A stretch of 20,605 bases of DNA from an uncultured Oscillospiraceae bacterium (GCA_900543705.1 UQSL01000030.1:1-20605), one strand, 5' to 3'; shown: positions 12,165-20,348, counted from the stretch's first letter. The notes: generated from the sequence alone by a model not told the origin. Made by a program: numbers and translations.

Positions 12165-13511
12165 ATGGCTTTTGAAAGTCTGGCGGATAAACTCTCCGCC
12201 GCATTTAAAAAACTCCGCTCCAAAGGCAAGCTTTCGGAAAACGACGTCAAGGAAGCCATGCGGGAAGTCCGTTTCGCCCTGCTCGAAGCGGACGTAAACT
12301 ACAAGGTCACTAAGGATTTTGTCAAATCCGTGACCGAGCGGTGTATCGGCTCCGACGTGCTTGAAAGCCTGACCCCGTCCCAGCAGGTTATCAAAATTGT
12401 CAACGAAGAGCTGACCGCCCTGATGGGCGAAGGTACGGCGCGCTTAAACGCCGCGGCCCATCCGCCGACCATCGTGATGATGTGCGGCTTGCAGGGCGCG
12501 GGCAAAACAACCCACTGCGCCAAGCTTGCAAATTATATGAGAAAACAGATGGGCAAGCGCCCGCTGCTTGTCGCCTGCGATATTTACCGCCCGGCGGCAA
12601 TTAATCAGCTGCAAATCGTGGGCGAGCGCGCTGGTGTCCCCGTCTTTGAGATGGGCACCGAAAAGCCGGTGAAAATCGCCAGGGAAGCCATCAAGCACGC
12701 AAAGGACCACGGCAACGACCTGGTTATCATTGATACTGCGGGCCGTCTGCACATCGACGAGCAGATGATGGAGGAGCTCATGGAGCTCAAGGCGGAGATT
12801 CAGCCCAACGAGATTATGCTCGTCGTTGACGCCATGACCGGACAGGATGCGGTCAACGTCGCGCAGTCGTTTGATGAAGCGCTCGGGATTGACAGCGTTA
12901 TGCTGACAAAGCTCGACGGCGACACTAGGGGCGGCGCTGCGATTTCCATCCGCGCGGTCACCGGCAAGCCGATTAAATTTGCGGGTATCGGCGAAAAGGT
13001 GGAGGACATCGAGCCGTTCCACCCGGATCGTATGGCTTCGAGAATCCTTGGGATGGGCGATATGCTCACTCTGATTGAAAAGGCCCAGGAGGACTTTGAC
13101 GCCAAAAAGGCCGCCGAAGTCGCCGAAAAGCTGAAGAAAAACTCCTTTGATTTTAACGATCTGCTCGACCAGATGCAGCAGATCAATAAAATGGGGTCGT
13201 TTGGCTCCATCGTGAACATGCTTCCGGGTCTTTCAAATAAGGTCAAGGACGAAGACCTCGACCGTGGGCAAGACCAATTGAAGCAGATGGAATCCATCAT
13301 CTACTCGATGACCATGGCGGAGCGGGCAAAGCCCTCCATCATCAACCCGTCGAGAAAGCGCCGCATTGCCGCGGGCAGTGGAACCAAAGTCGAGGACGTC
13401 AACCGGGTGCTCCGGCAGTTTGAGCAGATGCAGAAGATGTTCAAGATGTTCGGCGGCGGCAAAAAAGGCAAGCGCCGCATGATGCGCGGCATGCCGGGAA
13501 TGCCCTTTTAA
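12165..13511 (+). CDS. ffh: Signal recognition particle protein Ffh (SRP54)
   Basis: GTPase subunit of the bacterial signal recognition particle, which binds signal sequences on ribosomes and 4.5S/6S RNA and delivers them to FtsY at the membrane. 448 residues, normal length. N domain about 1-90; GTPase motifs GLQGAGKTT (108-116), DIYRPAAINQL, DTAGRLHIDEQM and TKLDGDTRGGAA; the methionine-rich M domain from about 325 with the RNA-binding IINPSRKRRIAAGSG segment and a Gly/Lys/Arg/Met-rich tail (MMRGMPGMPF). ATG 12165 has AGGGGG 8 bases upstream. Neither ftsY nor an SRP RNA gene is in the window. Confidence 0.98.
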   Translation: MAFESLADKLSAAFKKLRSKGKLSENDVKEAMREVRFALLEADVNYKVTKDFVKSVTERCIGSDVLESLTPSQQVIKIVNEELTALMGEGTARLNAAAHPPTIVMMCGLQGAGKTTHCAKLANYMRKQMGKRPLLVACDIYRPAAINQLQIVGERAGVPVFEMGTEKPVKIAREAIKHAKDHGNDLVIIDTAGRLHIDEQMMEELMELKAEIQPNEIMLVVDAMTGQDAVNVAQSFDEALGIDSVMLTKLDGDTRGGAAISIRAVTGKPIKFAGIGEKVEDIEPFHPDRMASRILGMGDMLTLIEKAQEDFDAKKAAEVAEKLKKNSFDFNDLLDQMQQINKMGSFGSIVNMLPGLSNKVKDEDLDRGQDQLKQMESIIYSMTMAERAKPSIINPSRKRRIAAGSGTKVEDVNRVLRQFEQMQKMFKMFGGGKKGKRRMMRGMPGMPF

Positions 13512-13575
13512 TCCAATTTGTGTATTGCCGATCTTCGGTTAATATAAACTCAAAACCTATCAGGAGGTGACTAGA

Positions 13576-13818
13576 ATGGCTGTTAAAATCAGACTGCGCC
13601 GCATGGGTGCGAAAAAAGCTCCTTTCTATCGTATCGTTGTTGCAGACAGCAGATATCCGCGTGATGGCAGATTCATCGAGGAAGTCGGATACTACGATCC
13701 GACCAAGAATCCGGCTGTCGTCAAAATCGACGAGGAAAAGACAAAGAAATGGATTGCGAACGGTGCACAGCCGACCGATACGGTCAAGGCTATGCTTAAA
13801 GCAAACGGCGTGATCTAA
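13576..13818 (+). CDS. rpsP: 30S ribosomal protein S16
   Basis: Small-subunit ribosomal protein bS16, 80 residues. The N-terminal MAVKIRLRRMGAKKAPFYRI and the VVADSRYPRDGRFIEEVGYYDP block are diagnostic. ATG 13576 has AGGAGGTGA about 5-7 bases upstream. A GTG three codons earlier is not preferred because it overlaps that site. It follows ffh by 64 bases and precedes khpA by 23, the usual Firmicute order, and is probably cotranscribed with both. Confidence 0.98.
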   Translation: MAVKIRLRRMGAKKAPFYRIVVADSRYPRDGRFIEEVGYYDPTKNPAVVKIDEEKTKKWIANGAQPTDTVKAMLKANGVI

Positions 13819-13841
13819 GCGGAAACGGAGGAAGGAAGTCC

Positions 13842-14075
13842 ATGGACAAGCTTCTTATCACAATCGCAAAGGGCCTCGTGGAGGACAAGGACGCTGTCAG
13901 TGTCACCGTTGACGAGCCGAACGAGGAAGGTATCATCGTTTACCATCTGCATGTGGCCGCTGAGGACATGGGCAGAGTCATCGGCAAGCAGGGCCGTATT
14001 GCGAAGGCAGTCCGTACATTGATGCGTGCCGCTGCAAACCGCTCCGGTGAAAAAATCATGGTCGAAATCGACTGA
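13842..14075 (+). CDS. khpA: KH-domain RNA-binding protein KhpA
   Basis: Single KH-domain protein of 77 residues (YlqC/KhpA, UPF0109). The GXXG RNA-gripping loop is in GRVIGKQGRIAKAVRTLMRAAA (residues about 44-65). In other Firmicutes KhpA works with KhpB/Jag in RNA binding linked to cell division and elongation. ATG 13842 is preceded by GGAGGAAGG. It lies 23 bases after rpsP and is the last gene before a terminator. In many relatives rimM follows directly; here a 648-base gap intervenes. Confidence 0.96.
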   Translation: MDKLLITIAKGLVEDKDAVSVTVDEPNEEGIIVYHLHVAAEDMGRVIGKQGRIAKAVRTLMRAAANRSGEKIMVEID

Positions 14076-14115
14076 TTGTTTTCTTTGCGCTTGACAGGTA
14101 ATAGAACAAACGGCT

Positions 14116-14155
14116 TGTGGGGTGACGGCATTTGCCGCATCCCACATTTGTTTTA
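14116..14155 (+). terminator. Terminator after khpA
   Basis: TGTGGG (14116-14121) / CCCACA (14141-14146) enclosing an inner GGC-ATTT-GCC, followed by TTTGTTTTAT. It closes the ylxM-ffh-rpsP-khpA transcript. Confidence 0.8.
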
Positions 14156-14630
14156 TATCGTCCCAATGCCGGGAAGGAGAACAGAACGGCTGATGATTTC
14201 GCTGACAGAACGCCTGATACTTCGAGAATTGGAGCAATCTGGATTTGGCATATGGCGCAATGTCTGTATTCGGCGGAGCGGCAGAGCTGTCCTTGAGAAA
14301 TCCTCCTGCGACCTCTGTGTGGAGAAGTTAAGCTTCCGGCGGGGAAGACGGGACGGCCCCGTCGGTTGGCTGCGGAATTTTGATGCGCATTTCCGCAGCC
14401 TTTCACCGAAGAAGCGCCGTACCTTTTCTTTGAACCGGGATTGTGGTATGATAAGACGAGAATTTTAAGGGAATCAAAGTTGAAGGGGCGGTCATCATAT
14501 CGGGGCTTGCAGACAGGCGGTGCAGCCGGGGGATGCCGTCACGGTGTGGCGAGCGAGAGGAAAATCCCTGTCCTATCTCGTCTGTCTTGAAGAGAAATCC
14601 TGCAGGAGACCGACCTGAAATCGGATAATT
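14156..14630 (+). other. Long gap between khpA and rimM without a convincing gene
   Basis: An open frame starting at ATG 14193 begins MISLTERLILRELEQS, which resembles the N-terminus of RimJ/RimL-type GNAT acetyltransferases. The similarity ends there and no acetyl-CoA motif follows in any frame, so it may be a remnant. Two hairpins follow: GACGGG/CCCGTC (14348-14364) and a perfect 10-bp stem GGCTGCGGAA/TTCCGCAGCC (14368-14377 / 14391-14400) followed by TTT. An extended -10 (TGGTATGAT, 14444-14452) could start an RNA. Downstream, 14504-14627, are several short stems, including an outer AGACAG/CTGTCT. I could not match them to a known RNA family. Confidence 0.4.
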
Positions 14631-14659
14631 TTGAATATATTATACAATTAGTATATATT
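14631..14659 (+). promoter_or_regulatory. Promoter of rimM-trmD
   Basis: TTGAAT (14631-14636), 17 bases, TATATT (14654-14659). The spacer and flanks are very AT-rich and contain a TATAC-AATTA-GTATA dyad. Confidence 0.65.
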
Positions 14660-14723
14660 ATATCCGCTGTTTGGCAGGCAAGTCCGTCAAAACTACGGGA
14701 AGAACAGGAAATCGGGAGGAAGC

Positions 14724-15230
14724 ATGAAAAAGAGGTTTTTGGAAATTGGAAAAATTGTGAGCACGCACGGTGTACGGGGAGAGGTCAAAGTCCATCCCTG
14801 GTGCGACGACGCGGAGTTTTTGACAGAGTTTGAAGAACTCTACTTTGACGCGGGCAAAACCCCGGTGTGCATTGAAAACGCGCGGGTTCACAAGGGCATG
14901 GCGATTTTGAAGCTCGAGGGTGTTTCGGATATGGATGCGGCAAACGCCTATCGTGGAAAGGTGCTCTACATGGACCGAGAGAATGTGGAACTTGCGCCGG
15001 GCACTTATTTTATCCAGGATCTGCTCGGACTCACCGTGCTCGATGCGGATTCGGGCGAGGAGTACGGCAAGCTGACCGACGTGACCCAGACTGGGGCGAA
15101 CGACGTCTACCACATCACAAACGCCGAGGGCAGAGAATACCTGATTCCCGCGATTCCACAGGTCATTGAAAAGACCGATTTGGAGGGAGGAAAGCTCCTG
15201 ATTCATCCGCTGGAAGGACTGTTTGAATAG
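14724..15230 (+). CDS. rimM: Ribosome maturation factor RimM
   Basis: 16S rRNA processing factor that assists maturation of the 30S head, binding S19. 168 residues, usual length. N-terminal barrel LEIGKIVSTHGVRGEVKVHPW (6-26), middle KLEGVSDMDAANAYRGKVLYMDREN, and the C-terminal PRC-barrel with DLLGLTVLDADSGEEYGKLTDV, YLIPAIPQVIE and LIHPLEGLFE. GGGAGGA lies 5 bases before the ATG. The stop is directly followed by the trmD start codon, so the two are translationally coupled. Confidence 0.97.
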   Translation: MKKRFLEIGKIVSTHGVRGEVKVHPWCDDAEFLTEFEELYFDAGKTPVCIENARVHKGMAILKLEGVSDMDAANAYRGKVLYMDRENVELAPGTYFIQDLLGLTVLDADSGEEYGKLTDVTQTGANDVYHITNAEGREYLIPAIPQVIEKTDLEGGKLLIHPLEGLFE

Positions 15231-15971
15231 ATGAGAATCGACATTGCGACTTTGTTTCCCGAGATGTGCGAGACTGTGCTTAGCGAGAGCATCATCGGCC
15301 GTGCCCGCCGGAAGGGAATTTTACAGTTTTACTGCCACAATATCCGCGACTACACGCAGGACAAGCACAGGAGAGTGGACGACGCGCCTTACGGCGGAGG
15401 TATGGGCATGGTGATGCAGGCGGATCCCATCTACCGCTGCTTTGAGGATGTGGGCGAACAGTTGGGGATGCGCCCACATGTCATCTATCTCTCTCCGCAG
15501 GGCAAGCCTCTGACGCAGGCAAAGGCGGTCGAGTTGTCTAAAGTGGATGGCCTGCTTTTGCTGTGTGGGCACTATGAGGGAGTAGACGAACGCCTGATTG
15601 AGGAAATCGTGGACGAGGAAATCTCCATCGGGGACTATGTCCTGACCGGCGGGGAGCTTCCGGCGCTGGTTTTGGCGGACGCAGTGTGCCGACTGGTTCC
15701 GGGCGTGCTCTCGGACGAGGAGAGTTTTACCGAGGAAAGCCATTATGAGGGCCTATTGGAGTACCCGCAGTATACCCGCCCACCGGTCTGGCATGGCAGG
15801 GAAGTCCCTGAGGTACTTTTTACCGGGCACCATGCAAACATCAAAGCGTGGAGACGTGAGCAGCAGCTGCTGCGTACGATGAACAAACGCCCGGATATGC
15901 TTGGAAATGCACCTCTTGACAAAGCAGACTTGAAAATATTAAGGCGCCTGCGGGAATCCAAAGAAGAATAG
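15231..15971 (+). CDS. trmD: tRNA (guanine-N1)-methyltransferase TrmD
   Basis: SPOUT-class enzyme that methylates G37 of tRNAs with SAM, preventing frameshifting. 246 residues. Seen: LFPEMCETVLSESIIGRA at the start, DDAPYGGGMGMVM (about 51-63), LSPQGKPLTQAKA, and the knot region LLCGHYEGVDERLIEE, then ISIGDYVLTGGELPAL. The catalytic Asp of the GVDERL/DDAPYGGG type positions is present. It begins on the base after the rimM stop, with GGAAGGA about 12 bases upstream. rplS, which often follows trmD in Firmicutes, is not present. Confidence 0.98.
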   Translation: MRIDIATLFPEMCETVLSESIIGRARRKGILQFYCHNIRDYTQDKHRRVDDAPYGGGMGMVMQADPIYRCFEDVGEQLGMRPHVIYLSPQGKPLTQAKAVELSKVDGLLLLCGHYEGVDERLIEEIVDEEISIGDYVLTGGELPALVLADAVCRLVPGVLSDEESFTEESHYEGLLEYPQYTRPPVWHGREVPEVLFTGHHANIKAWRREQQLLRTMNKRPDMLGNAPLDKADLKILRRLRESKEE

Positions 15972-16231
15972 CAGGAAAAAACAGGGGGATGCTAAAAAAG
16001 TTACAGGGTTCTATCCGCCGGAAGGATATCTGCCGCTGCGGAAGAGCTCTTACGCATTGTTTGGAATGGATGAACGGAGGGGTTAGAGTACCTCCCAGCC
16101 ACTTCTACCGATACTGGTCAATTTATTACTGATGTTGAAAACTTTGTGGTGATTATAGCCAAACTGCTAAGGGACAAAGAGCAGGATATCAGAAAAAAAG
16201 CAGAATTGAAGCCGCATTTGGGGAAATTTGA
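15972..16231 (+). other. Gap after trmD with possible gene debris
   Basis: No intact gene was found. One frame ending at TGA 16233-16235 is open for about 53 codons and reads protein-like (contains DVENFVVIIAKLLRDKEQD and KKAELKPHLGKFD). Another frame upstream reads FYPPEGYLPLRKSSYALFG and ends at a TAG near 16085. Together they could be a decayed, frameshifted gene. There is no start with a ribosome binding site. No terminator with a clear T run follows trmD. Confidence 0.3.
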
Positions 16232-16259
16232 TTGACGGCGGTTCCATTTATGCTATAAT
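16232..16259 (+). promoter_or_regulatory. Promoter of ptsH
   Basis: TTGACG (16232-16237), 16 bases, perfect TATAAT (16254-16259). The transcript would carry a leader of about 195 bases before ptsH. A second TATAAT at 16340-16345 lacks a recognisable -35. Confidence 0.75.
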
Positions 16260-16460
16260 AGTAGCAAGCGACTATTAAATTTATTTCCATGGCCCGATAT
16301 GGCAACGGCAAATGATTCCCTTCACGCTTTGCGTTCATGTATAATACTATGCGTCGATAAATACTGGTAAAGGCTCCGGGGAACAAGATTGACGCGCCCC
16401 ACATAGGATAGTAGCTGAAGAGAAAAAATAAAAATTGAAATTTAGGAGCGTTGGATTACT

Positions 16461-16724
16461 ATGTTTGTAAAAGATGTTACGGTTCAAAACCAGGTTGGTT
16501 TGCATGCACGTCCGGCTACGTTTTTTATTCAGAAGGCAAATGAGTTCAAATCCTCCATCTGGGTGGAAAAAGACGAGCGCAGAGTCAATGCGAAGAGCCT
16601 GCTTGGCGTCCTCTCCCTTGGTATCGTAGGCGGCAAGTCCATCCGTATCATTGCCGATGGTTCCGATGAACAGGAAGCTGTTGAAGGGCTTATCAAACTC
16701 GTGGAATCCGGTTTTGCGGAATAA
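16461..16724 (+). CDS. ptsH: Phosphocarrier protein HPr
   Basis: HPr of the phosphoenolpyruvate:sugar phosphotransferase system, 87 residues. It carries phosphate from Enzyme I to sugar-specific EIIA proteins through His15 (VGLHARPA) and is regulated by HPr kinase at Ser46 (NAKSLLGVLSLG). Both residues are present, so this is HPr rather than the catalytic-histidine-lacking Crh. ptsI is not adjacent; the gene stands alone between its promoter and a terminator, as is usual in many Clostridia. AGGAG lies 12 bases before the ATG, a rather long spacing. Phosphorylation at Ser46 would tie it to CcpA-type catabolite control, known for Firmicutes in general. Confidence 0.97.
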   Translation: MFVKDVTVQNQVGLHARPATFFIQKANEFKSSIWVEKDERRVNAKSLLGVLSLGIVGGKSIRIIADGSDEQEAVEGLIKLVESGFAE

Positions 16725-16759
16725 GCGCTGTTTTACAACTGTACACAAGTGCCAATGCA

Positions 16760-16797
16760 AACCTATTTTAGGACAATCCTAAGATAGGTTTTCTTTT
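16760..16797 (+). terminator. Terminator after ptsH
   Basis: 13-position stem AACCTATTTTAGG (16760-16772) / CCTAAGATAGGTT (16778-16790) with one G·U-type pair, loop of 5, then TTCTTTT. It ends only about 27 bases before the uvrC start codon. Confidence 0.9.
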
Positions 16798-16823
16798 GCA
16801 TATCACAGGAGGGAAAGCCTGCT

Positions 16824-18668
16824 ATGAACAACGACCGTCTCCCATATCTCTACGAAAAATCGCATGGGCTTCCTCTGCTGCCCGGCGTGTATATCATGAA
16901 GGATGCTTCCGGGAAGATTATCTATATTGGCAAGGCAAAAGCACTGAAAAACCGGGTATCCTCCTATTTCCGCAGTGTCGAAAAACACCAGGAAAAAGTC
17001 TACCGGATGGTGGAGCATGTCTATGATTTTGAATATATCATTACAGACAGCGAGTTTGAAGCGCTCGTGCTGGAATGCAGTCTCATCAAGCAGTATACCC
17101 CGAAATACAATATCCTGCTCAAGGACGACAAGGGCTACCATTACATCAAGATAGCGCCAATGCGCTTTGGGCGCATCACCGCGCAAAAACAGAAGCTCGA
17201 CGACGATGAGGACGCTGTCTATCTGGGCCCGTATACAAGTTCCTATACGGTGCGCGAATCCGTGGACGAGGCGAATAAGGCCTTTTTGCTCCCGACCTGT
17301 AACCGGAAATTCCCGGAAGATTTCCGGAAAGGGCGCCCTTGCTTAAATTACCATATCAAGCAGTGCATGGGCGTGTGTACCGGGCACATCAGCGAGGAGG
17401 AGTATAATGAGGTTTTACAGGAAGCCATCGGCTTTTTAAAGGGATCGAGTACCTCTACGGTCAAGATTTTGACCGAGAAGATGGAGCGGGCTGCGGAAAA
17501 CCTCGAATTTGAAAAGGCCGCGCGCCTGCGCGATCGCATCAACGCGCTGAATAAACTCAGTGAAAAGCAGAAGGTCGTCATGTCCCGCGTCGAGGATCAG
17601 GACGTCATCGCCTTTGCGCAGGGCGTCAAGATGGCTTGCGCCGCCATCCTTAAATTCCGCGGCGGAAAGCTTGTGGACAAGGAGGATTATATCTTGCCGG
17701 ACATCGAATCCTTACAGGAGGCACGGGCGGAATTTCTGCACCGGTACTACTCCATCAAGGACCATGTGCCAAAGCAGCTCACCCTTGACGAGGAAACCGG
17801 GGAGGACGAGCTGCTCGCCCAGTTTTTATCCAGCAAGCGCGGCAACAAGGTGATTGTCAGCATCCCGAAAATCGGCGATCAGCAGAAGCTTGTGACCATG
17901 GCGAGAGAAAACGCAGCGGAGCGCCTGTCCAAGGAAACGCCTATCACAGGCAGGGAGGTCGCGGCGCTCGACGAGCTTGCGCGTCTGCTCGGCCTGCCGC
18001 ACCCACCCCGCTACATCGAGGCGTATGACATCTCCAACTGGGGCAGCGAGGCGATGGTGGCCGGAATGATTGTCTTTGAAAACGCAAGGCCGCTCAAGAG
18101 CGCCTATAAGCGCTTTTCCATCAAGACGCTGACCGGCCCGGACGACTACGCATCCATGCGGGAGGTCATCTCCCGTCGGCTTGCCCGCTATTTTGAAGAG
18201 AAGGATAGCGGGGAGGGCTTCGGCCGCCTGCCGGATTTGATTTTGCTCGACGGCGGTAAGGGGCATGTCTCCGCCATCCGTCCACTTATCACACAGGCGG
18301 GGCTGAATATCCCGGTTTACGGCATGGTCAAGGATGACCGCCACCGTACCAGGGCCATTGCGGAGGATGGTGGAGAGATCGCCATCAACTCCAACCGGAG
18401 CGCGTTTACGCTCGTTTCCAAAATCCAGGACGAGGTGCACCGTTTCGCCATCACCTACCAGAGGACGAAGCACCGCAGCCGCGCCTATTCCTCCACCCTG
18501 ACCCAGATTGAGGGGATTGGGGAGGCCAAGGCCAAGGCGCTGCTGAAGCATTTTCGCACGATTGCCGCCATCAAGGGGGCGCAGCCGGAGGCTTTGAGCA
18601 AGGTATCCGGTATCAGCGAGGAACTGGCGCAGCGGATTTTCGACCATTTTCACGTCGACAGCCCTTGA
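16824..18668 (+). CDS. uvrC: Excinuclease ABC subunit C
   Basis: Nuclease subunit of nucleotide excision repair, making the 3' and 5' incisions around lesions marked by UvrAB. 614 residues, normal length. GIY-YIG nuclease domain at the N-terminus (PGVYIMKD at 20-27, IIYIGKAKALKNRVSSYF at 32-49, then FEALVLECSLIK); Cys-rich region around CNRKFPEDF and CLNYHIKQCMGVC; UVR (UvrB-binding) motif near 210-240 (FEKAARLRDRI); RNase H-like second nuclease with EAYDISNWGSEAMVAGMIVF and LILLDGGKGH; C-terminal helix-hairpin-helix pair (IEGIGEAKAKALLKHF, VSGISEELAQRIF). GGAGGG is about 11 bases before the ATG. No promoter fits between the ptsH terminator and the gene, so it may depend on read-through or on a promoter within ptsH. 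Confidence 0.98.
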   Translation: MNNDRLPYLYEKSHGLPLLPGVYIMKDASGKIIYIGKAKALKNRVSSYFRSVEKHQEKVYRMVEHVYDFEYIITDSEFEALVLECSLIKQYTPKYNILLKDDKGYHYIKIAPMRFGRITAQKQKLDDDEDAVYLGPYTSSYTVRESVDEANKAFLLPTCNRKFPEDFRKGRPCLNYHIKQCMGVCTGHISEEEYNEVLQEAIGFLKGSSTSTVKILTEKMERAAENLEFEKAARLRDRINALNKLSEKQKVVMSRVEDQDVIAFAQGVKMACAAILKFRGGKLVDKEDYILPDIESLQEARAEFLHRYYSIKDHVPKQLTLDEETGEDELLAQFLSSKRGNKVIVSIPKIGDQQKLVTMARENAAERLSKETPITGREVAALDELARLLGLPHPPRYIEAYDISNWGSEAMVAGMIVFENARPLKSAYKRFSIKTLTGPDDYASMREVISRRLARYFEEKDSGEGFGRLPDLILLDGGKGHVSAIRPLITQAGLNIPVYGMVKDDRHRTRAIAEDGGEIAINSNRSAFTLVSKIQDEVHRFAITYQRTKHRSRAYSSTLTQIEGIGEAKAKALLKHFRTIAAIKGAQPEALSKVSGISEELAQRIFDHFHVDSP

Positions 18669-18803
18669 CAAGAAAAGCCGCACAGGGGATAATAGACTAC
18701 AAGCCGGCGAAACAGCGCGTTTTTGCAGGAAATCTGTGTAAAACCGCTTCGCAGGGTTTCAAAGCAGGCAGAAGGGACAGCCTTCTGCGGGAAAGGATAT
18801 GCT

Positions 18804-19352
18804 ATGCGAGTCATTACAGGCACTGCCCGCTCCAAAAAGCTGGTGACCCCAAAGGGACTGGACGTCCGTCCGACCACAGATATGGTCAAGGAAGCGGTGT
18901 TCAGCGCGGTGCAGTTTGAAATAGAAGGGGCCGCAGTGCTCGATTTATTCGCCGGCTCCGGCCAGATTGGGATCGAGGCGCTCAGCCGCGGGGCAAAAAG
19001 CGCGGTCTTTACCGATTACAGCCGGGACGCCATCGCCGCAGTAAAAGAAAATCTGAAGAAAACAGGTATGTCCGAAAAGGCAAAGGTGTTGATGATGGAT
19101 TCTCTGATGTTTTTAAAATCCACAAACGAGAAATTTGATTTTATATTCATTGATCCACCTTATGAGCATGGGCTTTGCGAGCAATCTCTGCCGCTTGCGG
19201 CAAAGGTTATGAGCGAGACCGGCGTGATTTTCTGTGAAACCAGAAAGCATGAGGTTTTGCCCGAACAGGTAGGGGACTTTAAGGTGAAAAAAATCTACCG
19301 CTATGGGAAAATCAAAGTGACGCAGTACCGCAGGGAGGAGGAGCTTGCATGA
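18804..19352 (+). CDS. rsmD: 16S rRNA (guanine(966)-N(2))-methyltransferase RsmD
   Basis: SAM-dependent methyltransferase of G966 in 16S rRNA, 182 residues from the chosen start. Seen: MRVITGTARSKKL, RPTTDMVKEAVFS, the SAM-binding LDLFAGSGQIGIEALSRGA and the catalytic DPPY (FIFIDPPYEHG). ATG 18804 has AAAGG 8 bases upstream and gives the standard family start. An ATG 27 codons earlier adds an unrelated leader. A perfect 8-bp hairpin GCAGAAGG/CCTTCTGC (18768-18788) sits just ahead of the ribosome binding site. The stop overlaps the coaD start by 4 bases (ATGA), the usual rsmD-coaD pair. Confidence 0.95.
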   Translation: MRVITGTARSKKLVTPKGLDVRPTTDMVKEAVFSAVQFEIEGAAVLDLFAGSGQIGIEALSRGAKSAVFTDYSRDAIAAVKENLKKTGMSEKAKVLMMDSLMFLKSTNEKFDFIFIDPPYEHGLCEQSLPLAAKVMSETGVIFCETRKHEVLPEQVGDFKVKKIYRYGKIKVTQYRREEELA

Positions 19353-19834
19353 GCAATTTTGCCGTCTGCCCGGGCAGCTTTGACCCGGTGACCAAAGGGC
19401 ATCTGGATATTATCACTCGCGCCTCCGGCCTGTTTGACAAGGTGACAGTGCTTGTCGTCCACAACGCGGCCAAGCATCCGAGTTTTACAGTGGAAGAGCG
19501 CATGGAGTTCATCCGTCGGGTCACAAAGAATCTGCCGAACGTGACTGTGGATACCTATGACGGCCTGCTCGCGGAGTATACCCGCATCCACGGTGCAAAC
19601 GCCATTGTCAAGGGGCTTCGCGCGGTCAGTGATTTTGAGTATGAGTTCCAGCAGGCGCTGATTAACAAAAAGCTCAACCCGGACGCGGAGACGGTGTTTC
19701 TCACCACCCGTGCGGAAAACATGTATTTGAGCTCGAGTATCGTCAAGCAGATTGTCCATTTCGGGGGCAATATCAAAGACTTTATCCCAGAAGAAATTCT
19801 GGAGGATATCGTCGCACGGCTCAAGGAACAGTAG
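19349..19834 (+). CDS. coaD: Phosphopantetheine adenylyltransferase
   Basis: Penultimate enzyme of coenzyme A synthesis: transfers AMP from ATP to 4'-phosphopantetheine. 161 residues, hexameric family. Seen: CPGSFDPVTKGHLDII (7-22) with the nucleotidyltransferase (T/H)xGH motif, TYDGLLAEY, VKGLRAVSDFEYE (substrate-binding KGLR) and YLSSSIVKQIV (equivalent of the ISSTxVR signature). ATG 19349 overlaps the rsmD TGA by 4 bases, implying translational coupling; AGGGAGGAGG lies about 8 bases upstream. Confidence 0.98.
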   Translation: MSNFAVCPGSFDPVTKGHLDIITRASGLFDKVTVLVVHNAAKHPSFTVEERMEFIRRVTKNLPNVTVDTYDGLLAEYTRIHGANAIVKGLRAVSDFEYEFQQALINKKLNPDAETVFLTTRAENMYLSSSIVKQIVHFGGNIKDFIPEEILEDIVARLKEQ

Positions 19835-19879
19835 GATACCCAAGAATTATGCCATTTTTTGAAAAGAGAGGGATTAGAC

Positions 19880-20332
19880 ATGCGGATTGAAGAAGTACTG
19901 GATCTTTTAGATGAAATGATCGACGATGCGTGGAGCCTTCCGCTATCCGGCGGGCGCTGTGTGCTCGATGCGGCGAAGGTGCGCGATTTGATTGACGATA
20001 TCCGCGCGAATCTCCCGATTGAAGTCAAGCAGGCCAAGGCCATCGTCGCAGACCGTAACGAAATCATCGAGGGCGCCCGCTCTGAAGCAGCGGCGCTCAT
20101 GCGCAAGGCGGAGACCAAAGCGCAGGCTCTCATCAAAGAGGACGTCATCACCAAGCAGGCTCAGGCGCAGGCGAACGAGATGCTCTCCACCGCCCAGCAC
20201 AAATCCAAGGAGATGAAGCAGGCTGCGAACGAATATGCGGACTCCATCATGTCCAAGGCGGACGAGTGTCTGACTCAAAGCCTCAAAGAGATTCGCAGCG
20301 CGCGCGCCCTGCTGAAAAGCCCGCAGAAATAG
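19880..20332 (+). CDS. Coiled-coil protein downstream of coaD
   Basis: Protein of 150 residues, unrecognised beyond its architecture. The N-terminal 45 residues hold RIEEVLDLLDEMIDDAW and RCVLDAAKVRDLIDDIRANLP. From about residue 46 to 140 there is an almost unbroken charged, Ala-rich helix (DRNEIIEGARSEAAALMRKAE, QAQANEMLSTAQHKSKEMK) like the stalks of ATP-synthase b/E subunits or DivIVA-like proteins. Such genes are often seen after coaD in Clostridia and are automatically labelled ATPase-like or hypothetical. No membrane segment and no nucleotide-binding motif. ATG 19880 has AGAGGG 7 bases upstream, which favours it over the ATG at 19859. Two hairpins close the transcript. A structural or division-linked role is only a guess. 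Confidence 0.85.
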   Translation: MRIEEVLDLLDEMIDDAWSLPLSGGRCVLDAAKVRDLIDDIRANLPIEVKQAKAIVADRNEIIEGARSEAAALMRKAETKAQALIKEDVITKQAQAQANEMLSTAQHKSKEMKQAANEYADSIMSKADECLTQSLKEIRSARALLKSPQK

Positions 20333-20348
20333 CGTATCCGTAAGGATT

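Noticed and set aside
14500..14630. RNase P RNA or SRP RNA gene in the khpA-rimM gap
   Set aside because: GAGAGGAAAATCC recalls part of RNase P RNA, but the other conserved blocks are missing and the segment is too short. No SRP Alu or GNAR-tetraloop domain was seen.
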